Of a stretch of 64,000 nt of DNA, positions 12,401 to 23,061 are shown piece after piece (position 1 is the first letter of the stretch; every line of letters starts with the position of its first letter). A model generated the notes under the pieces. That model worked only from the letters and a program-made list of their open reading frames with translations. It made no database searches and was not told where the DNA came from. Source of the DNA: Stomoxys calcitrans (taxonomy: Eukaryota > Arthropoda > Insecta > Diptera > Muscidae); the NCBI RefSeq assembly GCF_963082655.1, contig NC_081552.1, forward strand, positions 194,942,598 to 195,006,597, read 5' to 3'. The position numbers were made by a program, and so were the translations under genes.

Positions 12401-15035
12401 GTCCGGCGCTCAGAGGTTATGAAGTCGGTTGGTCGGTCGATGGTGAGAATTATGGGGCGGTGGTCTAACCCCAAAGAGATGACGGCTTGCCAGGATACGT
12501 CACTCAGAAGATCAGGGGATGCAATGAATATGTCTGGCGATCGGCTGCACCTCCTCGTAATCCTAGTGGGGGCACTCTCATTAACCGTGCAAAACGTGGC
12601 GCCTTCAATATGCTCTGCCAAATCTATGCCACGCTAGTCGTTACCTAGGGGAGAATGCTATGAAGTGTGATGCGTATTAAAGACCTTTAGAACCAGACGA
12701 TTGTGGCAAGATAGTAACCCACTTATGTCGAGGTTGTAAACTTGGCCATTAATCGCGACACAGCTACCAACCGGCGGTATGTACACGTTGTATAGCTCTA
12801 TCTCGGCAGTACCGGACCTGACTGCTATCCCCATGCACTCCATGTACGGTTCACTAGCGCCAGGCGCAGGCCAGATGGGTCTATATTGCAAGGAATGGAG
12901 TATCACGAAGGCCAATCCCCCACCTCCATTCCTTGAGCGATCCTTACGTAGCATTGTAACCGTGACAACTGTGCAAGCTGCAGGTGTTGGTCAGCTTTGT
13001 CCCCTGGATCGCTGCGACCAATATATCTTTCCCAGCTCATGAAACTCATGAAATCCACAAACTCATCGATCTTGCCACGGAGACCGTTGCAGTTTAGTTG
13101 CAAAAATGATACACTTCCCGGCACTGGGCTGGCAATATTTGGGCTGGGATGCTACCGTTGCGTATATTGCCGTACGAGAGAGGTCGGGGGGTCACATAGT
13201 CCCAATGCTGGCTATGTTCGCACAGCATCAGTATGACTATACTCCCGTAGTGAAGTGAGGCCAGAGCAAGGCGAGATGAGTCTATATTGCACGGAATGGT
13301 GTATCACGAAGGCCAATACCCCACCTCCATTCCTTGAGCGATCGTTACGTAGCACATTGTGTGCAAGCTGCAGGTATTGGTCAGCTTTGTCTCCTGGATC
13401 GCTGCGACCAATATATCTTTCTGACTCATGAAATCCACAATCTCATCGATCTTCCCACGGAGACCTTTGCAGTTTAGTTGCAAAAATTAAACATTTCCGG
13501 CAATGGGCTGGCAACATTTGGGCTGAGATGCTGTCGTTGCGTATATTGCCGTTCGGGAGAAGTCGGGGGTCACATAGTCCCACTGCTGGCTATGTTTGCA
13601 CAGCACCAGTATGACTATACTTCCGTAGTGAAGTGGGATGCTGCCGTTGCGTATATTGTCATACGGGAGAAGTCGGGGGGGTCACATAGTCCCAAAGCTG
13701 GCTATGTTCGCACAGCATCAGTATGACTATACTCCCGTAGTGAAGTGAGGCCAGAGCAAGGCGAGATGAGTCTATATTGCACGGAATGGTGTATCACGAA
13801 GGCCAATCCTCCACCTCCATTCCTTGAGCGATCGTTACGTAGCACATTGTGTGCAAGCTGCAGGTATTGGTCAGCTTTGTCTCCTGGATCGCTGCGACCA
13901 ATATATCTTTCTGACTCATGAAATCCACAATCTCATCGATATTCCCGGCTGCCATGGGATTGCTTTGTAGTAATTCTTGCTTGTGCAACAAAAGTTCCAA
14001 CTTGAAGTTCCATTTATCGTTAGTTTGTTGAAAATTCCAAGAAAACCACAAATTCGAATGTAGCTTTACAATTTTATATTCTTATATCCTTATCGAAGTT
14101 TTAGAGGCCCATAACCTATTGAAAATTGATAAGGCCGATAAACCGCTCTTTTTGATTCGATTTGATTTTAAGAGATAAAAAACCGAAAAAAATATTTGCC
14201 AAACAGTCAGAAGAAAATTAAAGCTACTATGTTATAAATTATTTTATCAAAACTCAAAGTAAATGTTCAAAGTCCAGCAATAAAGTGCCGATTTCCTGTG
14301 AATTCTTCTTCTTTTCTGGAAATTTTATACATTCGAGTTTTTTCACAAATTCACTCTTCTCTTGTATTTATATCTTACAGAGCTGGTCTTTCTTTGATTG
14401 CTGGTGAAATGGTTCGTTTCGCTGAACAAAGCGGTGGCAGCTGTGATCTTATACGTCTGGTAAATGATATACCCTATGGAGAAGTTTTACGCACTATCCA
14501 CACCATTTACAGAAATCTAAAGCAGAATGGTTTCCTGACAACAATCTCTGCCGTCGGCATGATGACTTTAGAAGTGGGGCCTGGACTTTCGTTACAAGTA
14601 AATGACAAGGAAATAACACAACTGGACATTAATGAGTTGACAAAAGTATTCGGTTCGAAATTTGTCAAACATATTGGAGATGCATCCAACCTAGTCGATG
14701 TCCTCAATGGAATGGGCCTATATTTTTCGGAGGCCATAATTCAATTACTATTCAAGCAAACGCATCAGTTTATTGATGTCTGTGTCGATGCCATCGAAAA
14801 AGATCAAAATATTTTTATAACAAGCGAAATGGTGCTTTATAAAATGTTTTCGTTTGTGGTGAAAAACTACAAGGATTTGAGTTTGGATTATTTGTATGGA
14901 AGGAGAGATGATTTGATAGATGGAGTCCGACAATACTTTGAGTCACTCAATCCAAATATTTCATCAGATATTAATAATAACATAGAATATAAGTGCAATG
15001 TTTGTGGTGGTTATTATAATTTAGCGAAAATTTAA
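3465..15035 (+). CDS. DUF4781-like protein, eight exons, 601 residues
   Basis: Exons: 3465-3598, 3665-3828, 3902-4033, 8799-8953, 9063-9377, 9865-9954, 10027-10187, 14381-15035. All introns are GT-AG, phases are compatible throughout, and the joined length is 1806 nt. The start is set by ATG 3465 behind an in-frame stop. Recognisable segments are an N-terminal part with KPDVRKARRHN and KEIRAKL, a GCCMIFIDEQSRIYQNW block at the start of exon 4, hydrophobic helices in exons 5-7, and a helical C-terminus ending in a CNVCGG motif. These resemble insect proteins carrying DUF4781, whose biochemical role is unknown. Introns 1, 2 and 6 are short (66-73 nt). Intron 3 (4.8 kb) and intron 7 (4.2 kb) are filled with transposons, the latter mainly one antisense LINE. 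The family name comes from memory of its pattern; the exon structure is read directly. Confidence 0.75.
4085..5670 (+). repeat. Family X element with ~150-bp tandem monomers, interrupted by a SINE fragment
   Basis: Repeated blocks contain a GATCGGTTTATATGG motif, TATATCAGGTTATAGACC, and ATTTCAGCCAAATCGG at a spacing of about 130-150 bp. The right end is TGGTAGTGGGTATAAAAATG near 5670; the left part contains GTTCGGCCAGGCCGAA. Open frames within the array (5071-5366) are by-products of the monomer and are not genes. It lies in intron 3 of the DUF4781-like gene. Confidence 0.7.
4255..4410 (-). mobile_element. SINE2 fragment (3' part)
   Basis: It matches the 3' half of the tRNA-derived SINE at 23062-23375 on the minus strand: the CCCATGAACATT...CAAACTTCTC stretch and the CTCCTTTT...AGGCC stretch. 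The tRNA-like head is missing. It sits inside the family X element. Confidence 0.6.
5690..6600 (-). pseudogene. R1-like LINE relic
   Basis: Minus-strand frames contain SRLKTNIGGPLTSRRRLL followed by SILLYRSEVWG, the reverse transcriptase C-terminal signature of R1-type elements. A Cys/His-rich tail (HTFFHCERC pattern) follows towards 5950. Stops and frameshifts throughout; a decayed copy in intron 3. Confidence 0.6.
6640..7440 (-). pseudogene. LOA/I-like LINE mosaic relic
   Basis: The minus frame at 6652-6900 carries AATAAMRL and SYHRGVIGVTNGNLE. This parallels AATAAVRL and SYHRGIIEATIGNLE in the LINE at 51070-53286. The minus frame at 7099-7338 looks like a piece of an RNase H region (SLKALNEL), but it lies on the wrong side of the first segment, so the pieces are rearranged. 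No intact frame. Confidence 0.45.
7674..7772 (-). mobile_element. Short 2A-LINE derivative (RIME-like), minus copy
   Basis: On the minus strand it begins ACCCATGGCAG, keeps the CCGATG...CATCGG hairpin intact, and ends with GCACACTGCTACAACAAC. The outer stem is decayed. It is the same ~100-bp element as at 16982 and 21729. Confidence 0.7.
7773..7840 (+). mobile_element. SINE2 internal fragment
   Basis: Matches the middle of SINE2 (compare 23158-23222): CTAATGCTGGC then TGAGGTACTATGCCATG and ACTTCTCTC. It directly abuts the short LINE derivative. Confidence 0.6.
7841..8695. repeat. Family X and family Y monomer fragments
   Basis: 7841-8110 holds family X monomers in plus orientation. 8110-8690 holds family Y monomers in the opposite sense (TTGGGACAGTGAGT, CAGATCGGTCCAGATTTGG and CCGATCTCTCGATTTAA, repeated at ~150 bp spacing). 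No complete ends are visible. Confidence 0.6.
10320..13973 (-). mobile_element. Degenerate antisense copy of the 2A-LINE inside intron 7
   Basis: Minus-strand frames from 13970 down to 10320 match the full-length LINE in order: endonuclease start (LNCNGLRGKIDE, IQETKL), endonuclease middle, linker, RT (LGPDGISTLMLKNLD, YADD) and C-terminal domain. Many frameshifts and stops. Its 5' end is CAATCCCATGGCAGCCGG joined directly to the endonuclease frame. A ~480-bp tandem duplication runs with identical junctions at about 13261 and 13741. The 3' end stops at about 10320, before the zinc finger and (CAA)n tail, which is unusual for target-primed insertion and suggests a later deletion. Confidence 0.85.
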
Positions 15036-15231
15036 ATTAGTAGAGGAGGAAGATGTGATTGTCCATATGCTGTGATTGTCAAAAAAGTGCATAGAATAAG
15101 TTTTCTTTTTTTACACTTTGTGATTGTGATTCTCTTTCTTAACAATAGATTTAAGTTAATTTAATAATCTGGTTATTCATAGTTTGTAAATGATTTGCCA
15201 GCAAACAAACTTTTATTTTAAGTGAATTTTG

Positions 15232-15237
15232 TAATAA
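15232..15237 (+). terminator. Poly(A) signal of the DUF4781-like gene
   Basis: AATAAA lies about 200 bases after the stop codon at 15035, in an AT-rich 3' UTR without other genes. Confidence 0.55.
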
Positions 15238-15409
15238 AAATAATTACTAAAAACATGTGCGTCTATTTCACCCTAAATCGTTTGGAACATCTGGAAATAC
15301 CAAACTGCGAAATTGTATATTATTAATAGCCCTAACTTTCTTAGACGATCTAGCCATGGATTTTTACACGTCATTATTTTACACCGCAAATAGACGTTAT
15401 ATTGATTCT

Positions 15410-15466
15410 CGATCCCAAGGCAGCCGGTTGTTCGTACCGACGCCGAGGCCTCAGCTACAACAACAT
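15410..15466 (+). mobile_element. Minimal relic of the short 2A-LINE derivative
   Basis: It carries ATCCCAAGGCAGCCGGTTGT, then GTACCG, then GCCTCAGCTACAACAACA. The first ~28 nt and the 3' tail of the family are kept while the middle hairpin is gone. Only ~57 bp, so moderate confidence. Confidence 0.5.
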
Positions 15467-15689
15467 TTTACCGATTCTATTTCTGTTTGCATCTCTTGAC
15501 TTTTCCAGATCACAATTTTTATGATCAATGATAAGGAACCGCCTAAGCACATTTATACGTCTTGGGACCGTCTTTTTTATTGCCGATGGAATCGCAGTGC
15601 AAAGCAGTTCTGGAATGATATCGATATCATGCGATAACAAATAATAATAACCGATTATGTAAATGCAGCTTTATCAAATCGGTCCATGT

Positions 15690-16455
15690 TTTGATAAAGC
15701 TGCCAACCGATCTTGGATCTTGACTTCTTAAGCCACTAGAGGGCCCAATTCTTATAACTTGATATAGCTGTCATATACACCAATCTGGGGTCTTGATTTC
15801 TTGAGCATCCAGAGGACGCAATTCTTATCGGCTTTGGCTGAAATTTTGCACGACGTGTTTCGATATGACTTTAAACAATTGCGATAAGTATAGTCCAAAT
15901 CGGTCCATAACCCGATATAGCTGCCAGATAAACCGATCTTGAATATTGACTTCTTGAGATGATTTATGACTTCATCTAAAATGTATGACTTCCAACAACT
16001 TTGCTAAGTGTGATTGAAATCAGTTCATAATCTGATATAGCTGTCGTACACACCGATCTTGGATTTTGATTTCTTGAGCCGCTAGAGCACGCAATTCTTA
16101 TCGGATTTGGCTGAAATTTCGCACGACGTGTTTCGTTATGACTTCCAACAACTGTGCTAAGTATGATTCAAATCGCTCCATAACTCGATATAGCTGCCAT
16201 ATAAACCAATATTGAATCTTGACTTGTTGAGCCTCTAGAGGGTGCAATTATTATCCGATTTGGCTGAAATTTTGTGCAACGGCTTCTCCCATGACCTTCA
16301 ACATAGGTGTTAAATATGGACCATAATTTAATATATCTTCATGCTATTGAATATATTATAGCAATTCTTTTCTTTTATCCTTTGTTTGCCTAAAAAGAGA
16401 GATATCGGGTATATAAGATTCGGTTCTGCCGAACTTAGCACGCTTTTACTTGTTT
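15690..16455 (-). repeat. Family X element, minus orientation
   Basis: At least three monomers carry GATATAGCTGCCATATAAACC, TCTTGA and GCAATTCTTATC blocks. The terminal segment at 16400-16450 reads ATATAAGATTCGGTTCTGCC, then GAACTTAGCACGC; this is the outer end of the family, reversed relative to 54205. Confidence 0.7.
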
Positions 16456-17540
16456 TATAAAGCGTATTGAAAAGTCGAAGTCAGTACTAGGCTTAGAAGC
16501 AAAAAATGTCCACAATCGAATGAAAACAAGCTTACTCATATTCGTTGTTCATACATAGTTCTCTCTTCTCTTAATTTTCTTCGTTTATTTCAAATCTCTA
16601 CATGAAGCCTCTTGAAAGAGTCTATGGTTTATCTACTATCTACTAAAATAAAACACAGCAATGAGGTGTGTAAAGATAAATTCGAATATAATTAGTCGAG
16701 ACAAAAACCAAATGCAACCCCCCCCACCCCCCCTACATGTGACATTATGAACTAATTTTCTGTTGGCAAAAACATTTCTTTAAAGTGTAAACCATGGCCT
16801 TAGGGGCAAAGACGGCCATTCAATAGATAGATAGATATTGGCATGCTCTGTCCAAAAATGTAAGCAATTAGTCCCAAAATATGAAAAAATTTCTATTGAA
16901 GAGAAATGTGACAACCATGGCCACATGGAAAAATATTGCCGTTTGAAATTTTGAAGTAGACAGGTCATGTTAACTATAAGTGAATCCCATGGAAGCCGGT
17001 TTTACGTACCGGATTGACACGATGGAGTTCTTCATCGGCAATGGCTGCCGCCTCAGTGTGCAACACACTGCTAGAACCAAAACAACAACATGTTAACTTT
17101 TAATCCCAAAAGTGTGGTTAACCAGGTCCAATATGGCCCTTTATAGATTAGAACCGTTTCAAATTTGAGCAGCAGTAAGATCTCGGAATGCTCTTCTCAG
17201 TAATGTAAGCTATTCGTCACAAAACATCGCTAAAATAGGTCGTAAAAGGACGTTTATAGAACAAAAGTGCTTCTGGAGAGAATTGTAACCATCATGGCAA
17301 AATGAAAAAAGATGGATGTTCTGTCCTGAAATGGAAGCAATTCCTTCCATAAGATCGTTTAACTTACAATATAGCCATATATAGCTCTTGACAAGAAATA
17401 TTCACATGGAATAAGATGGTCGTTGACCCAAACACATTTGGGTTTTGTGGATTTACTCTTGCAAACCCCCAGTCGACACGGGATAATTCTGAGCACCACA
17501 TATGCTGGAACTTTCAGCTCCGACTTGTGTGATGTTCATC
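16456..17540. other. Unclassified repeat-like DNA hosting a short LINE derivative
   Basis: No gene seen. Two loosely similar blocks (around 16770-16940 and 17140-17320) share phrases such as AATGTAAGC and AACCATCATGGC or AACCATGGC, suggesting an old tandem repeat. A short LINE derivative is inserted at 16982. Confidence 0.35.
16982..17090 (+). mobile_element. Short 2A-LINE derivative (RIME-like)
   Basis: About 109 bp: a 5' module (AATCCCATGG, then a GATGGAGTTCTTCATC hairpin, then GGCTGCCGCCTCAGTGTG) followed by ACACACTGCTAGAACC and an ACAACAACA tail. CATGTTAACT occurs on both sides (16966-16975 and 17089-17098), a probable target duplication. It encodes nothing. Confidence 0.8.
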
Positions 17541-20500
17541 GTTATCATCTTACTTTTATTTTACTTTAATTGGCTATGACGGAATATTTGTTCCACTAGC
17601 CGAACGTAGAATAGCGTTCCAAGCGCCTCGATCTTCTGCGCTCATTCTAAAATCTCTGATACAATGTTTCGAGGTGTCTCCCACAACTTGATCTTTCCAT
17701 CGGGCTTTTGGTCTTCCCGGTTTGCGTATACCACCGTGTTTGCCTTCAAAATACTTTTTTGCTGGAACTTCTTCACCCATTCTAACAACATGACCTAGCC
17801 AACGCAGCCGTTGTATTTTGATGCGTGTAACTATGCTATCGTCGTCATACAGCTTATACAGCTCGTGGTTCATACGTCGCCTGTATTCTCCATTAACGCA
17901 AACTGTTAGAATCTTTCTCTCAAATACTCCAAGCACTGCCTCATCTGCTTTCACAAGGACCCATGCTTCAGAACTATATAACATCACGGGTAGTATTAGT
18001 GCCATGTATAGTGTAATCTTCCTTGTTTCTAAACTGCTAACTTAGTCCAAAGTAGCATCTGTTTGGCAGTATTATTCTTCGCTTAATCTCAAAACTGGTG
18101 TCATTCGTTTCGGTTACGGCGGTGCCGAGGTAGATAAAATTACTGACTGTCTCAAAGTTGTGGTTCCCAACTTTCTCCATTTTCTTTGTCTGCTCGGTTG
18201 TACAAGACTTTTTAGGAGTTGAAACCATCCATTTCGTCTTATCTCCATTTACTGCCAGACCCATTTTCACTGACTCTCTTTCGATTCTCTTAAAGGCTGC
18301 ATTTACTACTTCCGGTGACTAACCTATGATATCGATGTCGTCGGCATAGGCGAGTAGCATGTGTTCTCTTGTGATTAGTGTGTCATATCTATTCACATCT
18401 GCATCTCGTATAATCTTCTCCAGCAGGATATTAAAGAGATCACACGATAGGCTGTCTCCTTGTCTGAAACCTCGTTTGGTATTAAATGGTTCGGAGAGAT
18501 TCTTTCCTATTCTTACTGAGGAACGCGTATCAGCAAGTGTCATCCTGCAGAGTCTTATTAATTTTGCAGAGATACCAAACTCAGACATGGCTTGAAATAC
18601 CTTTGAACGTAAAGGAGTATCGAAGGCGGCTTTGTGGTCAACAAAGAGATGGTAGGTGTTAATTTGTCCTTCTCGGGTCTTTTCCAGGATTTGGCGCAAT
18701 GTGAATATCTGGTCTAGGGTGGATATATTGCATTGATAGGGCCCAATTATCTCATTGACATTGGGTTTTAATCACACAGTACGCTTGAGAGTATCTTGTA
18801 TGCAATGGGGAGGAGACTTATTCCTCTGTAGTTGGCACATTCCGTCTTGTCTCCTTTCTTGTGTACGGGACATAGTATGGTGAGGTTCCAATCATCGGGT
18901 GTGCGTTCTTCTAGCCAGATTGCGCAGATAAGCTGATGCATACGCCTTATCAGCGTGTCGCCTCCGGCCTTAAATAGTTCAGCGGGTAACCCGTCGGCTC
19001 CTGCTGCCTTGTTGTTCTTTAGTCGGGTCACTGCTACTTGGACCTCATTCTGACTAGGAGGTAAACATGCTATACCATCATCAGGGATTGGTTCTGCGGT
19101 AACCTCTTCGTCGCCAACGTCGGACACTAGCAGTTGGGTAAAATGTTCTTTCCATATCCTCAGCATGTTATCTGTGTCAGTTACCAGATTTCCTTTTTTG
19201 TCTCTGCAGGAGGATGTGCCTGCACCAAATCCATCGGTTTGATGTTTAATTTTTTGATAAAATGTCCGGATTTCATTATGACTCCTGTACATCTCAATTC
19301 GCTCACACACACTTCTTTCCATTTCCTTTTTCTTTCTGCGGAATAGACGTTTCTCCAGTTACCAGATTTCCTTTTTTGTCTCTGCAGAAGGATGTGCCTG
19401 CACCAAATCCATCGGTTTGATGTTTAATTCTTTGATAAAATGTCCGGAGTTCATTATGACTCCTGTACATCTCAATTCGCTCACACACACTTCTTTCCAT
19501 TTCCTTTTTCTTTCTGCGGAATAGACGTTTCTCCTCTCTCATTTTCTCCCGATACCTCTCCTTCATCTGGCGCGTTGCTACTGATTGCAGGGTTGCTTTA
19601 TATGCCGCATTCTTGGCTTCAGTAGCATCACAACACTTTTGGTCGTACCATGGGTTTCTTGGAGGAGGCTTCCGGTACCCAAGTACGGATTTCGCGGCAT
19701 TTCCATGGAGTGGACAATAGTTTGCCACTGCGCCATTATATCATCGGAACAAGGAGTGCTTTCATCAAGCAGTTGGGTCAGTCGAGTGGAGTATTCCGCT
19801 GTCATTTATTGTGTTTGCAGCTTTTCAATGTCCAGCTTCCGTGCAGTGTCAGATCGTACTTTCCTCGCCATGTTCAAACCTTTGCTGCAACAAGGTAATG
19901 ATCCGAATCTATATTCGCTCCACGCTGGATGAATGCCTTCCATCTATCACAACGTGATCAATTTTGTTTCTCGTGTTTTGATCGGGTAACAGCCATGTGG
20001 CTTTGTGAATATTTGTATGTTAAAATCTGGTGCTACTAACCCATGTTTTTTGCCGCGGCGAAATTTATCGGCGTCAACCCATTACTGGACGTTATCTCGT
20101 GGAGGCAAAACTTTCCGATTGTTGGACCAAGAATGTCTCCCTCCCCTATCTTCGCATTAAAATCTCCCATAACGATTTAAATACCATGGACGGGGCGGCG
20201 GTCATATTCTCTCTCTAGGCGCTTGTAGAAAATATCCTTGGTCTGCTCGTCTTTGTCTTCCGTCGGGGCATGGGCACAAATAAGGCTAAAGTTGAAGAAT
20301 TTGGCTTTTATGCGGATTGTGGCTAGCTTCTCATCCAACGGAGTAAAGCTGGAGACAAGGTGTTTCAGTCTCCAAATTCATGCCTCGTGTTATGCCAGCT
20401 ATAGTATAGTTCGTCACCCTTTGGTGTTGTAGTGACGCCATTTCCAGTCCATCGCACTTCCTGTAAGGCGGTAATATCTGCCTTGTACTTCTCTAACACA

Positions 20501-20870
20501 TCAGCCAGCGCGTATACTGCACCTTCTACATAAAGAGTGCGGACATTCCAGGTGCAGATCCGCAAATCATAGTCCTTTTTTCGTTTGCCTGGGTCGTCAA
20601 CGTTGGGGGGTCCGTTTTTACTATTCCTTTGTTTCTCATAGTAGTTCTCAATTTTCCGGGGGCGGGTTACTGGCCCGGCGCCCCAACCGCATGAGTTTTG
20701 TGGGATTGCACACGTAACCCTATCGTATCGTTATCATCGGACTTTGGATGGCGACATCTAGAAGTAAATGTGGGATCCCACATAACCCACGCCGTTAGGG
20801 CGCGGGGCCAGCAACCCGTACCCGGAAAGCTGTAAAGATTACTCTAAGAAACAAAAAAAAGGACTCCTCT
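17541..20870 (-). mobile_element. RTE-like LINE, nearly full length but frame-broken
   Basis: Minus-strand order: APE endonuclease start at 20565 (CTWNVRTLY, ALQEVRWTG), linker (about 19800-19300), RT fingers/palm (NYRGISLLPIAYKIL near 18830; FRQGDSLSCDLFNILLEKI; AYADDIDIIG near 18330) and C-terminal region (ADEAVLGVFERKIL; RLRWLGHVVRM). The 3' end at 17545-17574 reads as AATTAAAGTAA on the minus strand. Several frameshifts and a ~178-bp tandem duplication at 19180-19533 inactivate it. The single-frame layout without ORF1, the short 3' UTR and the motif spacing fit RTE; clade assignment is inference. Confidence 0.8.
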
Positions 20871-21045
20871 AATGTTGACGATCCATCCGGAATGTTCGAA
20901 TTCCTAATAGAGAAGGTGCAGTATATGCACTGGCGGATGTATTGGAAAAGTGCAAGGCAGATATTACCGCCTTGCAGGAAGTCCGATACATCGGGAGAGG
21001 CGTCACAACAACACCTGATGATAGTATAGAATATTCACCTTCTAG
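20871..21045 (+). mobile_element. RTE-like LINE 5' fragment (endonuclease start)
   Basis: Plus-strand translation gives AVYALADVLEKCKADITALQ, then EVRYIG, the same endonuclease start as the minus copy ending at 20565. It faces away from that copy, so two RTE 5' regions lie head to head. Confidence 0.65.
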
Positions 21046-21084
21046 TGAGAATAAGGTCCAATAAGGACTGTGATTTAACTGAAA

Positions 21085-21862
21085 AAAAAACCTTAAGGAA
21101 AGGCAAACGTCAGGTGGTGCCGACTTTATAATAACCTACACCTACTCTATAAGTACAAACTGGGAGGATGTTTTCAGATGATGTTCAAACTGTAATAACT
21201 ACGGTTGACAAATGATAAAATTATTGCAAATTACGCAATATCTGACGAACATTTATATGGGAGCTACATCAAAATATAAACCCATTTTGACCCAACTTTA
21301 TAGATTTGTGGCAGTCGTCGAGGAAAGCGTTGTACAAAATTTTGGGAAGATTGATCAATGCGCTTGTAATGCCTCTAAGAATGAAAATCGGGCGAATTAT
21401 ATGAGAGCTTTATATAAATCCTAACCGAATTCTATGAAATTCACTAATAATGTCGCGAGTCAAGAGAAATCCTTCCTGCTAAATATCGAGAGAATCGGCT
21501 AACAAATTTATTGCATTATTACTGCAAAAAAAATGTATGTGCCAAATTTTAAGACGATCGGATAAAAATTGCGACTTGTAGTTTCTACACAAATTAACAT
21601 GGGCAGAGGGACATAGATAAATCGAATCAGAAAGTGATTCTGAGTCGATCGGTATACTTATCAAAGGGTCTATCTTCCTTCTTTCTGGGTGTTATAAACA
21701 AAAGCAAAGGTTTAATACTATGTACCATCAATCCCATGGCAGCCGGTTGTACCTACCGGATTGGCCCGATGGAGTCTTTCATCGACAAGGGCTGCCGCCT
21801 CAGTGTACAACACACTGCTACAACAACAACAACCCTGTACCACAGTAGTGGTGTAGGGTATA
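21085..21862 (+). repeat. Family Z element, interrupted by a short LINE derivative
   Basis: Left part: AAAGGCAAACGTCAGG...TTTATAATAACCTACACC. Middle: ACATTTATATGGGAGCTACA and CGATCGGATAAAAATTGC motifs. Right end: CTGTACCACAGTAGTGGTG, then TAGGGTATAAC. The same ends occur at 33705-34690 (reversed) and 57290-57800. Confidence 0.6.
21729..21833 (+). mobile_element. Short 2A-LINE derivative (RIME-like), best copy
   Basis: 105 bp. It starts CAATCCCATGGCAGCCGG, keeps the GGCAGCC / GGCTGCC outer stem and a near-intact CCGATG / CATCGA hairpin, then a CAGTGT-ACA-ACACACTG hairpin, and ends in CTACAACAACAACAAC. TGTACCA on both sides (21721-21727, 21836-21842) is a probable target duplication within family Z. 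No coding capacity. Confidence 0.85.
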
Positions 21863-21917
21863 ACAATGAAGCAGGAGCCAATGGGTGGCCCACTCCATAA
21901 ACATAAACACTTCATAA

Positions 21918-22945
21918 ACAGCGTAGGCGCCATGCTTGTAAGGCGTATGCATCAACTCGTCTGCGCATCTGCTAGAAGAACCGATGATTGAAACCTCAAC
22001 CTGCCGTACACAAGACAGAATCTGCCAACAATAAGTCACCTCCCCATCGCATACCAGATTCTCTCGAGCATACTGTGCGAAAGATTAAAATTTAAGGCCA
22101 ATGAGATCTATCAATGCCGCCTTATATATGGCAAATCCACCATAGACCAGATATTCACACTGTGCCAAATCCTGGAAAAACCCCGAGAAGGACACTTCAA
22201 CAAAGCAAAGCAGCTTTCGACAGCCCTATACGATTATATATATTTCAAGCCATGTTTGAGTTTGATATTCCAGGAAAATTAATATGACTCTGCAGGATAA
22301 CTATTGCTGACATACGTTTCTCAGTAAGAATAAGAAAAAATCTCTCGTACCCATTCAATAGCAAACGAGCTTTTAGGTAGGTGACAGCTTATAGTGTGAT
22401 CCCTTTTATATACCGCTGGAGAAGATTATACGAGATGCATATGTGCATAGGGATGTCACACTACTCACAAAGATCAAACGCTACTCGCCTATGCCGTCGA
22501 AATCGATTTATGGGTCGCCTACCGGAAGTAATAATTGCAGCTTTTGAAAGCAGACGAGGCAGTGCTTGGAGTGTTTGAGAGAAAAAATTGTTCGCAAAAT
22601 TTATTGACCAGTTTGCATTGATGGAGAGTATCGGCGTCGTATGAACCACGAACTGCATGACGACGTTGGAATAGTTAAATGGATCAAAATACAACGTCTG
22701 CGTTTGCTAGGTCATGTTATCAGATTAAATAAAGAAGCTCCAGCGAAGAAATCTTTAAGGCGATCACGATGGTACACGAAAACCGGGACATCCAAAAGCC
22801 CGATGAAAAGATCAAGTGGTGAGAGACACCTCGAAACTTGTTGTCAGAGATTATAGAAGGAGCGCAGAAGATCGAGGCGCTTGGAAATCTATTCAAATTC
22901 GGCTTGTGGGATAAATGTTCTGTCATAGACAATTTAACTAAAAGA
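21918..22945 (+). mobile_element. RTE-like LINE fragment
   Basis: Degraded plus-strand translation preserves LVRRMHQLVCA, PIAYQILSSILCERLKFK and GKSTIDQIFTLCQILEK (near 22130-22180), then from 22550 AVLGVFERK, MNHELHDD and RLRLLGHV. An internal deletion removes most of the palm and thumb. It ends near 22940, at a TGTTCTGTCATAGAC-like terminus. Confidence 0.7.
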
Positions 22946-23061
22946 ATGATGTTGCAAGCAGCTTGTCTCAAGATCCGACTCCCGCTTCCAGCAGCTCCTA
23001 ACCTGGGAACAGACGCTGATGATGACGATTGGTTATTTAAAGTTCTCAATAACGCGCAATA

